DNA of 64,000 bases from JALZAI01 sp038212215 (GCA_038212215.1 JBBQUT010000002.1:219039-283038), one strand, 5' to 3'. Numbered from the stretch's first letter, positions 16,824-25,965 are shown. Notes: generated by a model from the letters alone, not told the origin. Numbers and translations are program-made.

Positions 16824-17372
16824 ATGACTAGCGCAGCGCATCCTGAGCGGGCGCGCCCCACCATGCCCGATGGCTACGGGCTACCGAGCACGACCGACGG
16901 TCTGCTGAGCTGGCAGGAGGTCGAGCAGCGGCTGCGCGCGTCACGGCACTACTGGCTCACCACTGTTCGCCCCGACGGCACGCCGCACTCGGTGCCGCGG
17001 TGGGGCGTATGGGTGGACGGTCGTTTCTATTACGACGGCGCGCCGACGACGCGCCACGTCCGCAACCTCGACCACAACCCGGCCTGCACTCTGACGCTCG
17101 AGAGCGGCACCGAGGTGGTGATCGTCGAAGGCGTGTCCACGGCGACCAGCGCCGACCCGGCTGACCTCGGCGTGCGGCTGGCGAGCGCGTTCGGGAAATA
17201 CCACCCGGAATACGCGCCTGGTCCGGACTCCTGGGCCGGGGACGAGGGCGGCGGGCTCCGGGTGATCACTGCCAAGCGGGCGCTCGCCTGGTTCGCGTTC
17301 CCGACGGACTGCACCCGGTTCACCTTCTGGAGCCTCGACGCCCGACCCGCGTTACGGAACGTCCTCACCTGA
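16824..17372 (+). CDS. Pyridoxamine 5'-phosphate oxidase-fold flavin/F420-binding protein
   Basis: 182 residues of the split beta-barrel: HYWLTTVRPDGTPHSVPRWG, GVWVDGRFYYDG, TRHVRNLDHNPACTLTLES and VVIVEGVSTATS. These are typical of PNPOx-like and F420-dependent reductase families in actinobacteria; cofactor choice is not clear. ATG 16824 is set by the -10 box; Met14 is a possible later start. Confidence 0.8.
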   Translation: MTSAAHPERARPTMPDGYGLPSTTDGLLSWQEVEQRLRASRHYWLTTVRPDGTPHSVPRWGVWVDGRFYYDGAPTTRHVRNLDHNPACTLTLESGTEVVIVEGVSTATSADPADLGVRLASAFGKYHPEYAPGPDSWAGDEGGGLRVITAKRALAWFAFPTDCTRFTFWSLDARPALRNVLT

Positions 17373-17672
17373 CGCGATCCGGTCGGACGTGCGTGGGCCG
17401 ACCAGGCGCTGGGCGGCACCGGATACGCCGTCCTGCGCTTCCGGCGCCGGATCACCCGAGCCGGACGGCTCACCGTCGATCCGTGGACCATCCGTCCCGG
17501 CGACCTCGTGCATCTGTTCGAGGCGGGACTCACCGGACTCGGCCTGACCAGAAGGCGTGTGCACCCCCTCGACCTGCGAGCCGCGCTCGGCGGTCGTGAC
17601 CGCCTCGTCCACTGTCTCGCCGCTGCGCTCCGGCACTGGTGAGCCGAGCGACGTTGCTTCCTCCGCAGACAT
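17352..17672 (-). CDS. Acidic low-complexity hypothetical protein
   Basis: 106 residues rich in Glu, Ser, Gly and Pro (SAEEATSLGSPVPERSGETV, then GTDGPRIDGEPSGSGDPAPE), probably disordered. AAGGGA lies about 7 nt before ATG 17672, which favours a real gene. It overlaps the 3' end of the split-barrel gene by 21 bp. No domain seen. Confidence 0.4.
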   Translation of the reverse strand: MSAEEATSLGSPVPERSGETVDEAVTTAERGSQVEGVHTPSGQAESGESRLEQMHEVAGTDGPRIDGEPSGSGDPAPEAQDGVSGAAQRLVGPRTSDRIASGEDVP

Positions 17673-17909
17673 CGCGCATCCCTTCGGTCACGGCAGGCCG
17701 CACGCTGCGGCACATCCTGCCAGCGGCCTTACCCCGTCCGGGTCACGAGGTACCCGCCGAGCGGCACGCGACGGGGGTGGCTGGCCGCAATGTCGCGCGC
17801 GTGCTGGCTCGTCCCCCCACATTAAGGGTGTGCTTAGGTCGCGGTTGACACCGCGGCTGACGAAGCGCCCAATGGATCGTCAGCGCCGACAGTCGAGAAG
17901 GGTTCCCGC
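17673..17909 (+). promoter_or_regulatory. Upstream region of the cox operon with two inverted repeats
   Basis: 237 bp without a gene. TTAAG-GGTGTG-CTTAG at 17822-17837 is an inverted repeat of the size LysR-type regulators bind. CGCGGT-TGAC-ACCGCG at 17840-17855 is a perfect hairpin that contains TTGACA (17845-17850), a -35 candidate; no good -10 lies 17 bp beyond. AGAAGG about 10 nt before ATG 17910 serves as ribosome-binding site. A LysR gene lies at 25966-26922. Confidence 0.35.
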
Positions 17910-18785
17910 ATGCAGGTTCCGGCACCATTCGATTACGAACGTGCGACGAGCGTCGATCATGCGATCGGGTTGTTGACGAGGTTGGGCGACTCGGCGCGGC
18001 TGGTCGCCGGCGGCCACAGCTTGCTGCCGATGATGAAGCTCCGGCTGGCCAACTTCGAGTACCTGATCGACATCAACGACCTGCACGGCGAACTCGGCTG
18101 CATCACCGCCGAACCGGGCCGGATCCGCATCGGCGCGATGACCCGCCACCGCGAGCTGCTGGAATCTGACGAACTCGCGAGCGCTTTCCCGATCTTCCGC
18201 GACGCGGAGCGGGTGATCGCCGATCCGGTCGTGCGCAATCGTGGCACGATCGGCGGCTCGCTGTGCCAGGCCGACCCGTCCGAGGATCTGTCCGCGGTCT
18301 GCACGACGCTCGACGCCAGCTGCGTTATCCGCGGCCAGGACGGTGAGCGCGAGGTCAGCATGGAGGACTTCCACCGCGGCCCCTACGAGACGGCGGTGGG
18401 CGACGCCGAGATGCTCGTCGAGATCCGCATCCCGGTGCGCCCGAACGGATCGAGCGCGTACGAGAAGGTCGAGCGCCGCGCCGGCGACTGGGCCGTCACC
18501 TCGGCCGGTGCAGCGATCTGGCTGGACGGCGCGAGGATCGCAGACGTCAAGGTCGGGTTGGCTGCGGTCGGCCCGAACACCACCGCGCTTCCGGCGATCG
18601 CCGAGGCGCTGCGCGGTCAGGAACCGTCCGAGCAGGCTTACGCCCGCGCCGGGGAGATCGCGGCGCAGAGTTGCAGCCCGACGACCGACTCGCGTGGCAC
18701 CGAGGAGTACAAACGCCACCTCGCAGGTGAGCTCACCAAACGCGCGCTGCGCCGCGCCGTCGCACGTATCAACGAAAGGTCTTGA
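17910..18785 (+). CDS. coxM: CO dehydrogenase FAD subunit CoxM
   Basis: 291 residues of the FAD-binding medium subunit of the xanthine dehydrogenase/CO dehydrogenase family. FAD motifs AGGHSLLPMMKLR (about residues 32-44) and TIGGSLCQADPSEDL are clear; GDWAVTSAGAA marks the C-terminal CO-dehydrogenase flavoprotein domain. It passes electrons from CoxS clusters to the quinone pool. The order M-S-L is that of form I CO dehydrogenase operons. Ends 1 bp before coxS. Confidence 0.93.
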   Translation: MQVPAPFDYERATSVDHAIGLLTRLGDSARLVAGGHSLLPMMKLRLANFEYLIDINDLHGELGCITAEPGRIRIGAMTRHRELLESDELASAFPIFRDAERVIADPVVRNRGTIGGSLCQADPSEDLSAVCTTLDASCVIRGQDGEREVSMEDFHRGPYETAVGDAEMLVEIRIPVRPNGSSAYEKVERRAGDWAVTSAGAAIWLDGARIADVKVGLAAVGPNTTALPAIAEALRGQEPSEQAYARAGEIAAQSCSPTTDSRGTEEYKRHLAGELTKRALRRAVARINERS

Positions 18786-18786
18786 C

Positions 18787-19296
18787 ATGCAGGTGACCAT
18801 GACGGTCAACGGCGAAGAGGTGACCCGGGAGATCGAGGGACGGGTGCTGCTGGTGCATTTCCTGCGCGACCACCTCGGCCTCACCGGAACGCACTGGGGT
18901 TGCGACACGAGCAACTGCGGAACGTGTGTCGTCTGGATGGACAACGAGCCGGTCAAGGCGTGCACCGTGCTTGCCGCGATGGCGGGCGGCCACGAGGTGC
19001 GCACGGTCGAGGGGCTCGAGCAGAACGGCGTGCTCGACCCGGTGCAGCGCGGTTTCATGGAGTGCCACGGCCTGCAGTGCGGGTTCTGCACGCCCGGCAT
19101 GATGATGACCGCACGCGCCCTGCTCGATCGCAATCCCGACCCGTCGGAGGGCGTCATCCGCGAGGCGATCTCCGGCCAGATCTGTCGCTGTACGGGGTAC
19201 GCGACGATCGTGCGCTCGGTGCGCTGGGCCGCCGCCGAGGAAGCCGGAACCCGCACGACGGCTGAGACCCGCACCACCGCAGGTATCAGCTCATGA
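18787..19296 (+). CDS. coxS: CO dehydrogenase iron-sulfur subunit CoxS
   Basis: 169 residues. A plant-type [2Fe-2S] site is formed by CDTSNCGTC plus a later cysteine (VKAC); a second cluster in the four-helix domain by CGFCTPGMMMT and CRCTGYATIV. The MTVNGEEV N-terminus and LLVHFLRDHLGLTGTHWGC are typical. About 12 extra C-terminal residues are threonine-rich (TRTTAETRTTAG). ATG 18787 follows GAAAGG. The last codon overlaps the coxL ATG (ATGA). Confidence 0.95.
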   Translation: MQVTMTVNGEEVTREIEGRVLLVHFLRDHLGLTGTHWGCDTSNCGTCVVWMDNEPVKACTVLAAMAGGHEVRTVEGLEQNGVLDPVQRGFMECHGLQCGFCTPGMMMTARALLDRNPDPSEGVIREAISGQICRCTGYATIVRSVRWAAAEEAGTRTTAETRTTAGISS

Positions 19297-21686
19297 CGAC
19301 GGTCGAGGAACGCCGCCTGACCGAGTTCGAGGACAACGACCAGAAGCCGGTCGGTCACGGGCGGATGCTGCGCAAGGAAGACCCGCGGTTCATCCGCGGC
19401 AAGGGCCGCTACTGCGACGACGTGCAGTTGCCGGGCATGCTGCACCTGGCAATCCTGCGCGCGCCGATGGCGCATGCGCGCATCCTCAGCGTCGACACCT
19501 CCGCCGCCGAGGCGCACCCGAAGGTCAAGCTCGTGGTGACCGGGGCGATGCTCGCCGAGAAGGGCCTGGCCTGGATGCCGACCCTGTCCAACGACGTGCA
19601 GGCGGTGCTCGCCACCGACAAGGTGCGCTTCATGGGCCAAGAGGTCGCGTTCGTCGTCGCCGACGACCGGTACTCCGCGCGCGATGCCCTCGAACTCATC
19701 GACGTCGAGTACGAGGTGCTCGAGGCAGTCGCGGACGTCCGCACGGCCCTGGACCCGAGCAAGCCCGTCATCCGCGACGACCTCGAGGGCAAGAAGGACA
19801 ACCACTGCTTCGACTGGGAGACCGGGGATGCCGCGGCCACCGAGGCAGCGTTCGCGAAGGCGGACGTCGTCGTGACTGAGGACATCGTCTACCCGCGTGT
19901 GCACCCTGCGCCGATGGAGACCTGCGGCTCGGTCGCCGACTACGACTCGGTCGACGGCAAGCTCACGCTCTGGTCGACGACGCAGGCGCCGCACGCGCAC
20001 CGCACGCTCTACGCGATCGTCGCGGGCCTGCCCGAGCACAAGATTCGCGTCATCTCCCCCGACATCGGGGGCGGCTTCGGCAACAAGGTGCCGATCTATC
20101 CCGGATACGTGTGCTCGATCGTCGGGTCGCTGCTCACCGGCAAGCCGGTGAAGTGGATGGAGGATCGTTCGGAGAACCTGACAAGCACCGGATTTGCCCG
20201 CGACTACGTGATGCGCGGCGAGATCGCGGCGACCGCGGAGGGCAAGATCCTCGCGATCCGCACCCACGTCCTCGCCGACCATGGCGCGTTCAACGGCACC
20301 GCCGCTCCTACCAAGTACCCGGCAGGGTTTTTCGGCGTCTTCACCGGCAGTTATGACATCGAGGCCGCGTACTGCTCGATGACGGCCGTGTACACGAACA
20401 AGGCGCCCGGCGGCGTCGCCTACGCCTGCTCGTTCCGCATCACCGAGGCGGTCTATCTGGTCGAGCGGCTCGTCGACTGCCTGGCTTACGACATGAAAAT
20501 GGACCCGGTCGAGTTGCGGATGAAGAACTTCATTCGACCCGAGCAGTTCCCCTATACGAGCAAGACCGGCTGGGTGTACGACTCCGGCGAGTACGAGGCA
20601 ACCATGCGCGAGGCGCTGCGCATCGCCGACTACGACGCGTTGCGCCGCGAGCAGGCCGAGAAGCGCGCTCGCGGCGAGCTGATGGGCATCGGCGTCGCGT
20701 TCTTCACCGAAGCGGTCGGTGCCGGTCCCCGCAAGGACATGGACATCCTCGGCCTCGGCATGGCCGACGGCTGCGAGCTGCGCATCCACCCGACGGGCAA
20801 GGCAGTCGTGCGCCTGTCGGTGCAGTCGCAGGGGCAGGGACACGAGACGACATTCGCGCAGATCGTCGGCGAGGAACTCGGCATCTCACCGGCCGACATC
20901 GACGTCGTGCACGGCGACACCGACAACACACCGTTCGGGCTCGGCACGTACGGCAGCCGATCGACCCCGGTCTCCGGCGCGGCCGCGGCCCTGGTGGCGC
21001 GCAAGATTCGCGACAAGGCGCGCATCATCGCCTCCGGGATGTTGGAAGTGTCGGTGGCCGACCTCGATTGGAACAAGGGGTCCTTCCAGGTCAAGGGGGA
21101 TCCGGGGAAGTCCGTGACCATCCAGGACGTCGCGATGCGCGCGCACGGCGCAGGCGATCTACCCGAGGGAATCGAGGGCGGCCTGGACGCCGCGGTCTGT
21201 TACAACCCAGAAAACCTGACCTATCCGAACGGCGCTTACATCTGCGTCGTGGACGTGGATCCGGGCACCGCCGTCGTGAAGGTGCGGCGGTTCATCGCGG
21301 TCGACGACTGCGGCACGCGGATCAACCCGATGATCATCGAGGGACAGATTCACGGCGGGCTGACCGACGGCGTCGGCATGGCGTTGATGGAGATCATCGC
21401 CTTCGACGAGGGCGGCAACTGCCTCAGCGGCTCGCTGATGGATTACCTCATCCCGACAGCGCTGGAAGTACCCGACTGGGAGACCGGCTTCACCGTGACG
21501 CCGTCGCCACATCACCCGATCGGCGCGAAGGGGGTCGGCGAGTCAGCCACGGTCGGCTCACCTCCGGCGATCGTCAACGCCGTCATTGACGCGCTCAAGC
21601 CGTTCGGCGTGCGGCACGCGGACATGCCGCTCACCCCGTCGCGGGTGTGGGACGCGATGCGCGGCCAAGCCACACCGCCGATCTGA
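19293..21686 (+). CDS. coxL: Aerobic CO dehydrogenase large subunit CoxL, form I motif
   Basis: 797 residues, molybdopterin-binding catalytic subunit that oxidises CO to CO2. The diagnostic active-site loop reads AYACSFR with Cys379, the cysteine that carries the copper-sulfur-molybdenum link in form I enzymes (pattern AYXCSFR; form II is AYXGAGR). GGGFGNKVPIYPG and the catalytic glutamate Glu750 in GVGES are present, as is QGQGHETTFAQ. The length fits CoxL rather than xanthine dehydrogenase. In aerobic actinobacteria this enzyme supports survival on atmospheric CO. Starts inside coxS by a 4-bp overlap. Confidence 0.94.
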   Translation: MTTVEERRLTEFEDNDQKPVGHGRMLRKEDPRFIRGKGRYCDDVQLPGMLHLAILRAPMAHARILSVDTSAAEAHPKVKLVVTGAMLAEKGLAWMPTLSNDVQAVLATDKVRFMGQEVAFVVADDRYSARDALELIDVEYEVLEAVADVRTALDPSKPVIRDDLEGKKDNHCFDWETGDAAATEAAFAKADVVVTEDIVYPRVHPAPMETCGSVADYDSVDGKLTLWSTTQAPHAHRTLYAIVAGLPEHKIRVISPDIGGGFGNKVPIYPGYVCSIVGSLLTGKPVKWMEDRSENLTSTGFARDYVMRGEIAATAEGKILAIRTHVLADHGAFNGTAAPTKYPAGFFGVFTGSYDIEAAYCSMTAVYTNKAPGGVAYACSFRITEAVYLVERLVDCLAYDMKMDPVELRMKNFIRPEQFPYTSKTGWVYDSGEYEATMREALRIADYDALRREQAEKRARGELMGIGVAFFTEAVGAGPRKDMDILGLGMADGCELRIHPTGKAVVRLSVQSQGQGHETTFAQIVGEELGISPADIDVVHGDTDNTPFGLGTYGSRSTPVSGAAAALVARKIRDKARIIASGMLEVSVADLDWNKGSFQVKGDPGKSVTIQDVAMRAHGAGDLPEGIEGGLDAAVCYNPENLTYPNGAYICVVDVDPGTAVVKVRRFIAVDDCGTRINPMIIEGQIHGGLTDGVGMALMEIIAFDEGGNCLSGSLMDYLIPTALEVPDWETGFTVTPSPHHPIGAKGVGESATVGSPPAIVNAVIDALKPFGVRHADMPLTPSRVWDAMRGQATPPI

Positions 21687-21699
21687 GAATCCGGTACTC

Positions 21700-22590
21700 A
21701 TGACGAAAATCATCGAAGCTCGGGTGAGCGAACTGACGGCGGGCCGGGTGCCGTTCGTGCGCGCGACCGTCGTCCGGGCGCAGGTGCCGACCTCGGCGCA
21801 CCCCGGCGACGACGCGATCGTGCTGCAGGACGGGTCGATCGAGGGTTTCGTCGGCGGGCAGTGTGCAGAGACCTCGGTGCGGACGGCGGCGCTCGGGGCA
21901 TTACGTGACGGCGAAAGCGTGCTGCTGCGGGTAATGCCGGACGGCGAGGTGGCTTTCCCGGACTCGCCCGGCGCGCAGGTAGTGGTGAATCCGTGCCTGT
22001 CCGGCGGGGCGCTGGAGATCTTTTTGGAGCCCAAGTTGCCTCCGCCACTGCTCGAAATCGTCGGACAGACCCCGGTCGCCGCGGCGCTGCTCGCGATCTG
22101 CGACGTGCTCGGTTACGCGAGCGCTCGGTCGCTGCCCTCGGCGCTCTCGTCGCACGCGGCGGCGGTCGTCGTGGCGAGCTACGGACGCGACGAGGAAGCG
22201 TCGTTGCAGGCCGCGATCGACGCCGGAGTCGGCTACATCGCTCTTGTCGCCAGCCCGCGTAGAGGTAAGGGAGTACTCGACGGCATGGGACTTTCGCCGG
22301 ACGAGCGCGCGCGGATCAGCACGCCCGCCGGGCTCGATCTCGGTGCCCGCACGGCAGGTGAAGTCGCGGTGTCGATCATGGCCGAGGTCATCGCGTCGGT
22401 GCGGTCCGGCGCGGCGCCCGGCGCCCTCCCCGAAGCAGCGCCGGTTGTCCCCGCGCAGGCGGTGGATCCCGTGTGCGGGATGCTCGTGACCGTCCTCGCC
22501 GACACACCGCACCTCGTCCTCGGCGGCGTCGAGCACTGGTTCTGCAACCCGGGTTGCCGCGACCGTTTCGCCGCGAACAGCGGACGCTGA
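21700..22590 (+). CDS. coxF: XdhC/CoxF-type maturation protein with C-terminal YHS domain
   Basis: 296 residues. The N-terminal half is the XdhC-CoxI region (PFVRATVVRAQVPTSAHPGD, DGSIEGFVGGQCAE) linked to cofactor insertion or sulfuration of the molybdenum centre. The middle is the Rossmann-like XdhC_C part (VVVASYGRDEEASLQAAIDA, GYIALVASPRRGKGVL). Residues about 245-293 (VDPVCGMLVTV to HWFCNPGCRDRFAAN) are a YHS domain with its cysteines, suggesting metal binding, plausibly copper for the CoxL site. ATG 21700 is 13 bp after coxL. Confidence 0.85.
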   Translation: MTKIIEARVSELTAGRVPFVRATVVRAQVPTSAHPGDDAIVLQDGSIEGFVGGQCAETSVRTAALGALRDGESVLLRVMPDGEVAFPDSPGAQVVVNPCLSGGALEIFLEPKLPPPLLEIVGQTPVAAALLAICDVLGYASARSLPSALSSHAAAVVVASYGRDEEASLQAAIDAGVGYIALVASPRRGKGVLDGMGLSPDERARISTPAGLDLGARTAGEVAVSIMAEVIASVRSGAAPGALPEAAPVVPAQAVDPVCGMLVTVLADTPHLVLGGVEHWFCNPGCRDRFAANSGR

Positions 22591-22596
22591 GCGCCG

Positions 22597-23478
22597 GTGT
22601 CTGCACCGTTCGTCGATGCCGTCGCAGTGCGCAGGCAACTCGATGAGGTCGACTACCTGGTTGACGAGGGCACGGCCACGGCGCTGTTTCTGGCAACGGC
22701 GCTGGGACAACCGCTGCTGCTCGAAGGAGAACCCGGGGTCGGCAAGACCGCGGCAGCGAAGGCACTCGCAAGGGCGCTGGACACCCCGCTGATCCGGCTG
22801 CAGTGCTATGAGGGGCTGAGCGCGAGCGAAGCGCTCTACGAATGGAATTACCAGCGGCAACTGCTCGCGATCCGGCTCGCCGAGTCGGTGCACAAAACCC
22901 TGCATGACGCGGACCTGTTCACTGCGGAATTCCTGCAGGAGCGCGCGATTCTGCGCGCCGTCCGCTACGACGGGCCGTGCGCGCCGGTGCTGCTCATCGA
23001 CGAGATCGACCGCGCCGACGACGAGTTCGAAGCACTCTTGTTCGAATTTCTCGGCGAGGCCTCGGTCACCGTCCCTGAGCTCGCGACGTTCACGGCAGCG
23101 CGCCGGCCGATCGTCATCCTCACCTCCAATCGCAGCCGGGAGTTGCACGACGCGTTGCGTCGGCGCTGCCTGTACCACTGGATCGACTACCCCGAACCTG
23201 CCCGCAGCACCGAGATCCTGCGCCGCAGCGTGCCGTCGGCGAACGACGCTCTGATCGAGTCGACATCGCAGTTCGTCGGACGAGTGCGCCGGCTCGACCT
23301 GGACAAGGCGCCGGGCATGGCCGAGGCGATCGACTGGGTGGCCGCTCTCGCGGTTCTCGGCGTGAGCGAGCTGATGCGTCCGGACATCGTCGCGACCCTG
23401 GGCGCAATCGCAAAAACGCCAGACGACCGAGGCACAATCATCGAATCACTCGACGAACTCGGCTATGCCTCGGCCTGA
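22597..23478 (+). CDS. coxD: MoxR-like AAA+ ATPase CoxD
   Basis: 293 residues. Walker A GEPGVGKT at residues 44-51, Walker B LLIDEIDRAD with Asp135-Glu136, sensor-1 region ILTSNRSRELHDALRRRC. In Oligotropha CoxD is a membrane-associated ATPase needed to build the Cu-S-Mo centre, acting with CoxE and CoxF. GTG start, 6 bp after coxF. Overlaps coxE by 14 bp. Confidence 0.92.
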   Translation: MSAPFVDAVAVRRQLDEVDYLVDEGTATALFLATALGQPLLLEGEPGVGKTAAAKALARALDTPLIRLQCYEGLSASEALYEWNYQRQLLAIRLAESVHKTLHDADLFTAEFLQERAILRAVRYDGPCAPVLLIDEIDRADDEFEALLFEFLGEASVTVPELATFTAARRPIVILTSNRSRELHDALRRRCLYHWIDYPEPARSTEILRRSVPSANDALIESTSQFVGRVRRLDLDKAPGMAEAIDWVAALAVLGVSELMRPDIVATLGAIAKTPDDRGTIIESLDELGYASA

Positions 23479-24673
23479 CGCGATGTTGCGCGGGATCGAC
23501 CGCGCCGCGTTCGGTGTGGCCTTCGCCCAGCGGTTACGCCGGTCCGGGGTGCCCGTCGCGGTCACCTCGCTCGAGTCGTTCGCGCGCGCCCTGCGAGTGT
23601 CGCACCTCGCCACTCGCGACGAGTTGTACTGGACGGCGAGGGTGTGTCTCGTGCGGCGGGTCGAGGACGTGGCGCGCTTCGACGCCGTGTTCGCAGCCGT
23701 GTTCGCCGATGCCGTGCTGGAAATGGATCCGCATGCGCGGCGGGTGCCGTCGCACAGCCGGCCAGGCGAGGACGACGCGCATGTCGCGCTGCCGGAATCC
23801 GCCGGGCTCGAGTCGGCCGGTGCCGGTCTGCCCTGGGTGACATTGCCGCCCATCGTCAGCGACAGCCCCGATTCGGACAGCCCGGTGTGGGTGCCGGAGC
23901 GGCTGCCGAGCGAGCTGGCCGGGCTGGTCGACACCGCTTTCGAGTTGCTCAGCCCAGAACAGCTGGAGCTGCTCGGCGCGTGGATGCAGGACGCTGTGCG
24001 CGCCTGGCCGATGCGTCCGTCGCGGCGCAGGGCCGTGCATCGCAGCGGGCACCGGATCGCGTTGCGTGCGACGATCGCGCGCTCGAGGCGAACCGGCTGG
24101 GAGCCCATCGAACTCGTCCGTGAGCATTTTGTGCAGCGTCCGCGCCGGGTCGTGATGCTGTGCGACGTCAGCCAGTCCATGCAGGCGCAGGCAACGGCCT
24201 ATCTACATCTGATGCGCGCACTCACCCTCGGCGCCCACGCCGAAGTGTTTGCGTTCGCCACCACCCTCACCAGGCTCACCGCGACGCTGTCGCACCGCTC
24301 GGCCGAGATCGCCGTCGAGCAGGCCAGCGCGAAGGTCGTCGACCGCTTCGGCGGCACGCGCATCGCGGGCAACGTGCAAGCGCTCCTCGCCTCGCACCAC
24401 GGTTCGGCGGTGCGCGGCGCGGTCGTGATCATCGGCTCGGATGGGTGGGACAGCGAGCCGCCTGCCGCGCTCGCGGCGGCGATGGCGCGGCTGCACCGGC
24501 GCGCCCATCGGGTGATCTGGATCAATCCGCGTGCCTCGGCGCCGGGATTCGAGCCGCGGGTCGCGACGATGGCCGCCGCGCTGCCGTTCTGCGACCGTTT
24601 CCTGCCGGCCGGGACGTTCCGCTCGCTCGCGGACGTCCTCGCTGAACTAGGCGCTGGGACGCGGCGGCGCTGA
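23465..24673 (+). CDS. coxE: VWA-domain protein CoxE
   Basis: 402 residues. N-terminal helical region, then the von Willebrand A domain with the metal-ion adhesion site DVSQS (Asp234, Ser236, Ser238), FGGTRIAGNVQALLASHH and IIGSDGWDSEPP. CoxE partners the CoxD ATPase in metal-centre maturation. Last gene of the operon: coxG and coxI are not found here. Followed by a 79-bp convergent gap. Confidence 0.9.
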   Translation: MPRPDAMLRGIDRAAFGVAFAQRLRRSGVPVAVTSLESFARALRVSHLATRDELYWTARVCLVRRVEDVARFDAVFAAVFADAVLEMDPHARRVPSHSRPGEDDAHVALPESAGLESAGAGLPWVTLPPIVSDSPDSDSPVWVPERLPSELAGLVDTAFELLSPEQLELLGAWMQDAVRAWPMRPSRRRAVHRSGHRIALRATIARSRRTGWEPIELVREHFVQRPRRVVMLCDVSQSMQAQATAYLHLMRALTLGAHAEVFAFATTLTRLTATLSHRSAEIAVEQASAKVVDRFGGTRIAGNVQALLASHHGSAVRGAVVIIGSDGWDSEPPAALAAAMARLHRRAHRVIWINPRASAPGFEPRVATMAAALPFCDRFLPAGTFRSLADVLAELGAGTRRR

Positions 24674-24752
24674 CCGCCACGCCGGTGCGTAAATCGCCGC
24701 GATCCGCGCCGGGCGGTGCACGAGCATCTCGCCTCCCTCGCCGTCGCCGAGA

Positions 24753-25889
24753 TCAAATCCTGGCGGGGTCGGGCGCCCAGGGGAGGTAGTCGCGGCCGTC
24801 GGTCGCGGCGGCCTGTCGCGCTGAGCGCAGCTGGTAGTCGGTGATCCCGCCGGCCTCCCACGGGCCGACCGAGCCCGCATCGACCGCACTACGGGATTTG
24901 GGCAGGACGCCGATCTCGGCGCGGACGACGGTGATCGGTCGGTCGGCAAGGGTGAACCAGTCGAGGTCGAGCAGGTCGTGGCTGCCCGTTGTGGTGGCCC
25001 CGCGCCGCATCGCGTCGGCCAGCCGGGTGGCCATGCCTACTGCCGCGAGATGGCCGGGGTTGGCTTCGAACAATCCCGCGCCGGTCGCGAGGTAGCCAGT
25101 TTCGAACAGGCTGAGGACCATCGCCAGCAGGCTGAACGCACGCGGGTCGTCGTTGGCGCGGGCCATGAAGGCGAACACTTCGATCTCGTTCTCCAGCGAC
25201 GTCCCGTAGCCGGCGAGTACGTGCGCCCAGTCGTGCTGGGCCAGCAATGGTGGCGCTGACCCGGGCAGTCCTGGGTAGCCGAAGCCCCGGTCGCGGTAGA
25301 AGTCGGCGACGCCGCGGCCGAGGGTGCCGACCGGAAGCTCGCCGAGAGTCGCCCAGCGAGCGGCCAGACCCGCATCGTGGCTCACCTGCCCCCACGACTC
25401 GTCGAGGCTGCTGGTGTGCAGGGCAGCCAGCCGCTGCGGCGAGACGGCCCCGAGATAGCCGTTTCGCGCGAAGTCGATGCTGGCCAGATCCAGCGCGCCG
25501 TCGGCGAACCGGAGCGCGACGTCGATCATGTCGTCATGGACGTTCAGGGCTTGCGCGAACTCCTGGATGCGGTTCACGGTGACTTCGTCCAACGGGCGGG
25601 TACAGAACGCGACCAGCAACATTATCTGCACGATGCGGCCACGGAACATCGAGTTGCGCCGAGCCAGGTGTGCGGCGAAGTCGGGGGCGGTGATCGGCGC
25701 GGCTGTGTCGGGGGCGATGTCGTAGCCGGTCATCGACGAGAACAGCGCCTGGATCAGCAGGCGTTGCAGGGTGCTGAGTGCAGCGCGGCCCCCCACGGCC
25801 GACACCACCCCGCGGGCCAGCAGCTGCGCCTCGTCGGCGGACGGCGGGGTGAGCAGAACCTCCGTGCCAGGAGCCGGATCGGTGGTCAT
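24753..25889 (-). CDS. COQ4-like protein with N-terminal TerB-like helical region
   Basis: 378 residues. The second half has HDWAH (219-223) followed after 11 residues by Glu235 in GYGTSLENEIEVF; this is the HDxxH-x11-E metal motif of COQ4, a ubiquinone-assembly protein. The first half (RGRIVQIMLLVAFCTRPLDE, RIQEFAQALNVHDDMIDVAL) looks like a TerB-type helical domain, which is inference. A ubiquinone role is unlikely in a menaquinone-using organism; a quinone- or lipid-related role is only a guess. ATG 25889 is preceded by TAAGCT at 7 nt. Confidence 0.55.
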   Translation of the reverse strand: MTTDPAPGTEVLLTPPSADEAQLLARGVVSAVGGRAALSTLQRLLIQALFSSMTGYDIAPDTAAPITAPDFAAHLARRNSMFRGRIVQIMLLVAFCTRPLDEVTVNRIQEFAQALNVHDDMIDVALRFADGALDLASIDFARNGYLGAVSPQRLAALHTSSLDESWGQVSHDAGLAARWATLGELPVGTLGRGVADFYRDRGFGYPGLPGSAPPLLAQHDWAHVLAGYGTSLENEIEVFAFMARANDDPRAFSLLAMVLSLFETGYLATGAGLFEANPGHLAAVGMATRLADAMRRGATTTGSHDLLDLDWFTLADRPITVVRAEIGVLPKSRSAVDAGSVGPWEAGGITDYQLRSARQAAATDGRDYLPWAPDPARI

Positions 25890-25896
25890 CCGCCTG

Positions 25897-25902
25897 AGCT
25901 TA
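25897..25902 (-). promoter_or_regulatory. -10 box of the COQ4-like gene
   Basis: TAAGCT on the minus strand, 7 nt before ATG 25889. Confidence 0.4.
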
Positions 25903-25965
25903 CGGACGTCGACGATGGAGCGACCTGAGGCATTGAGCCTGCGCAACATGCTCGACGCATCGCGC

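Noticed and set aside
17880..20843. 987-residue open frame antisense to coxM, coxS and coxL
   Set aside because: It mirrors three clearly conserved genes; its translation is rich in Arg, His and Val with no motif, a normal product of high-GC antisense reading.
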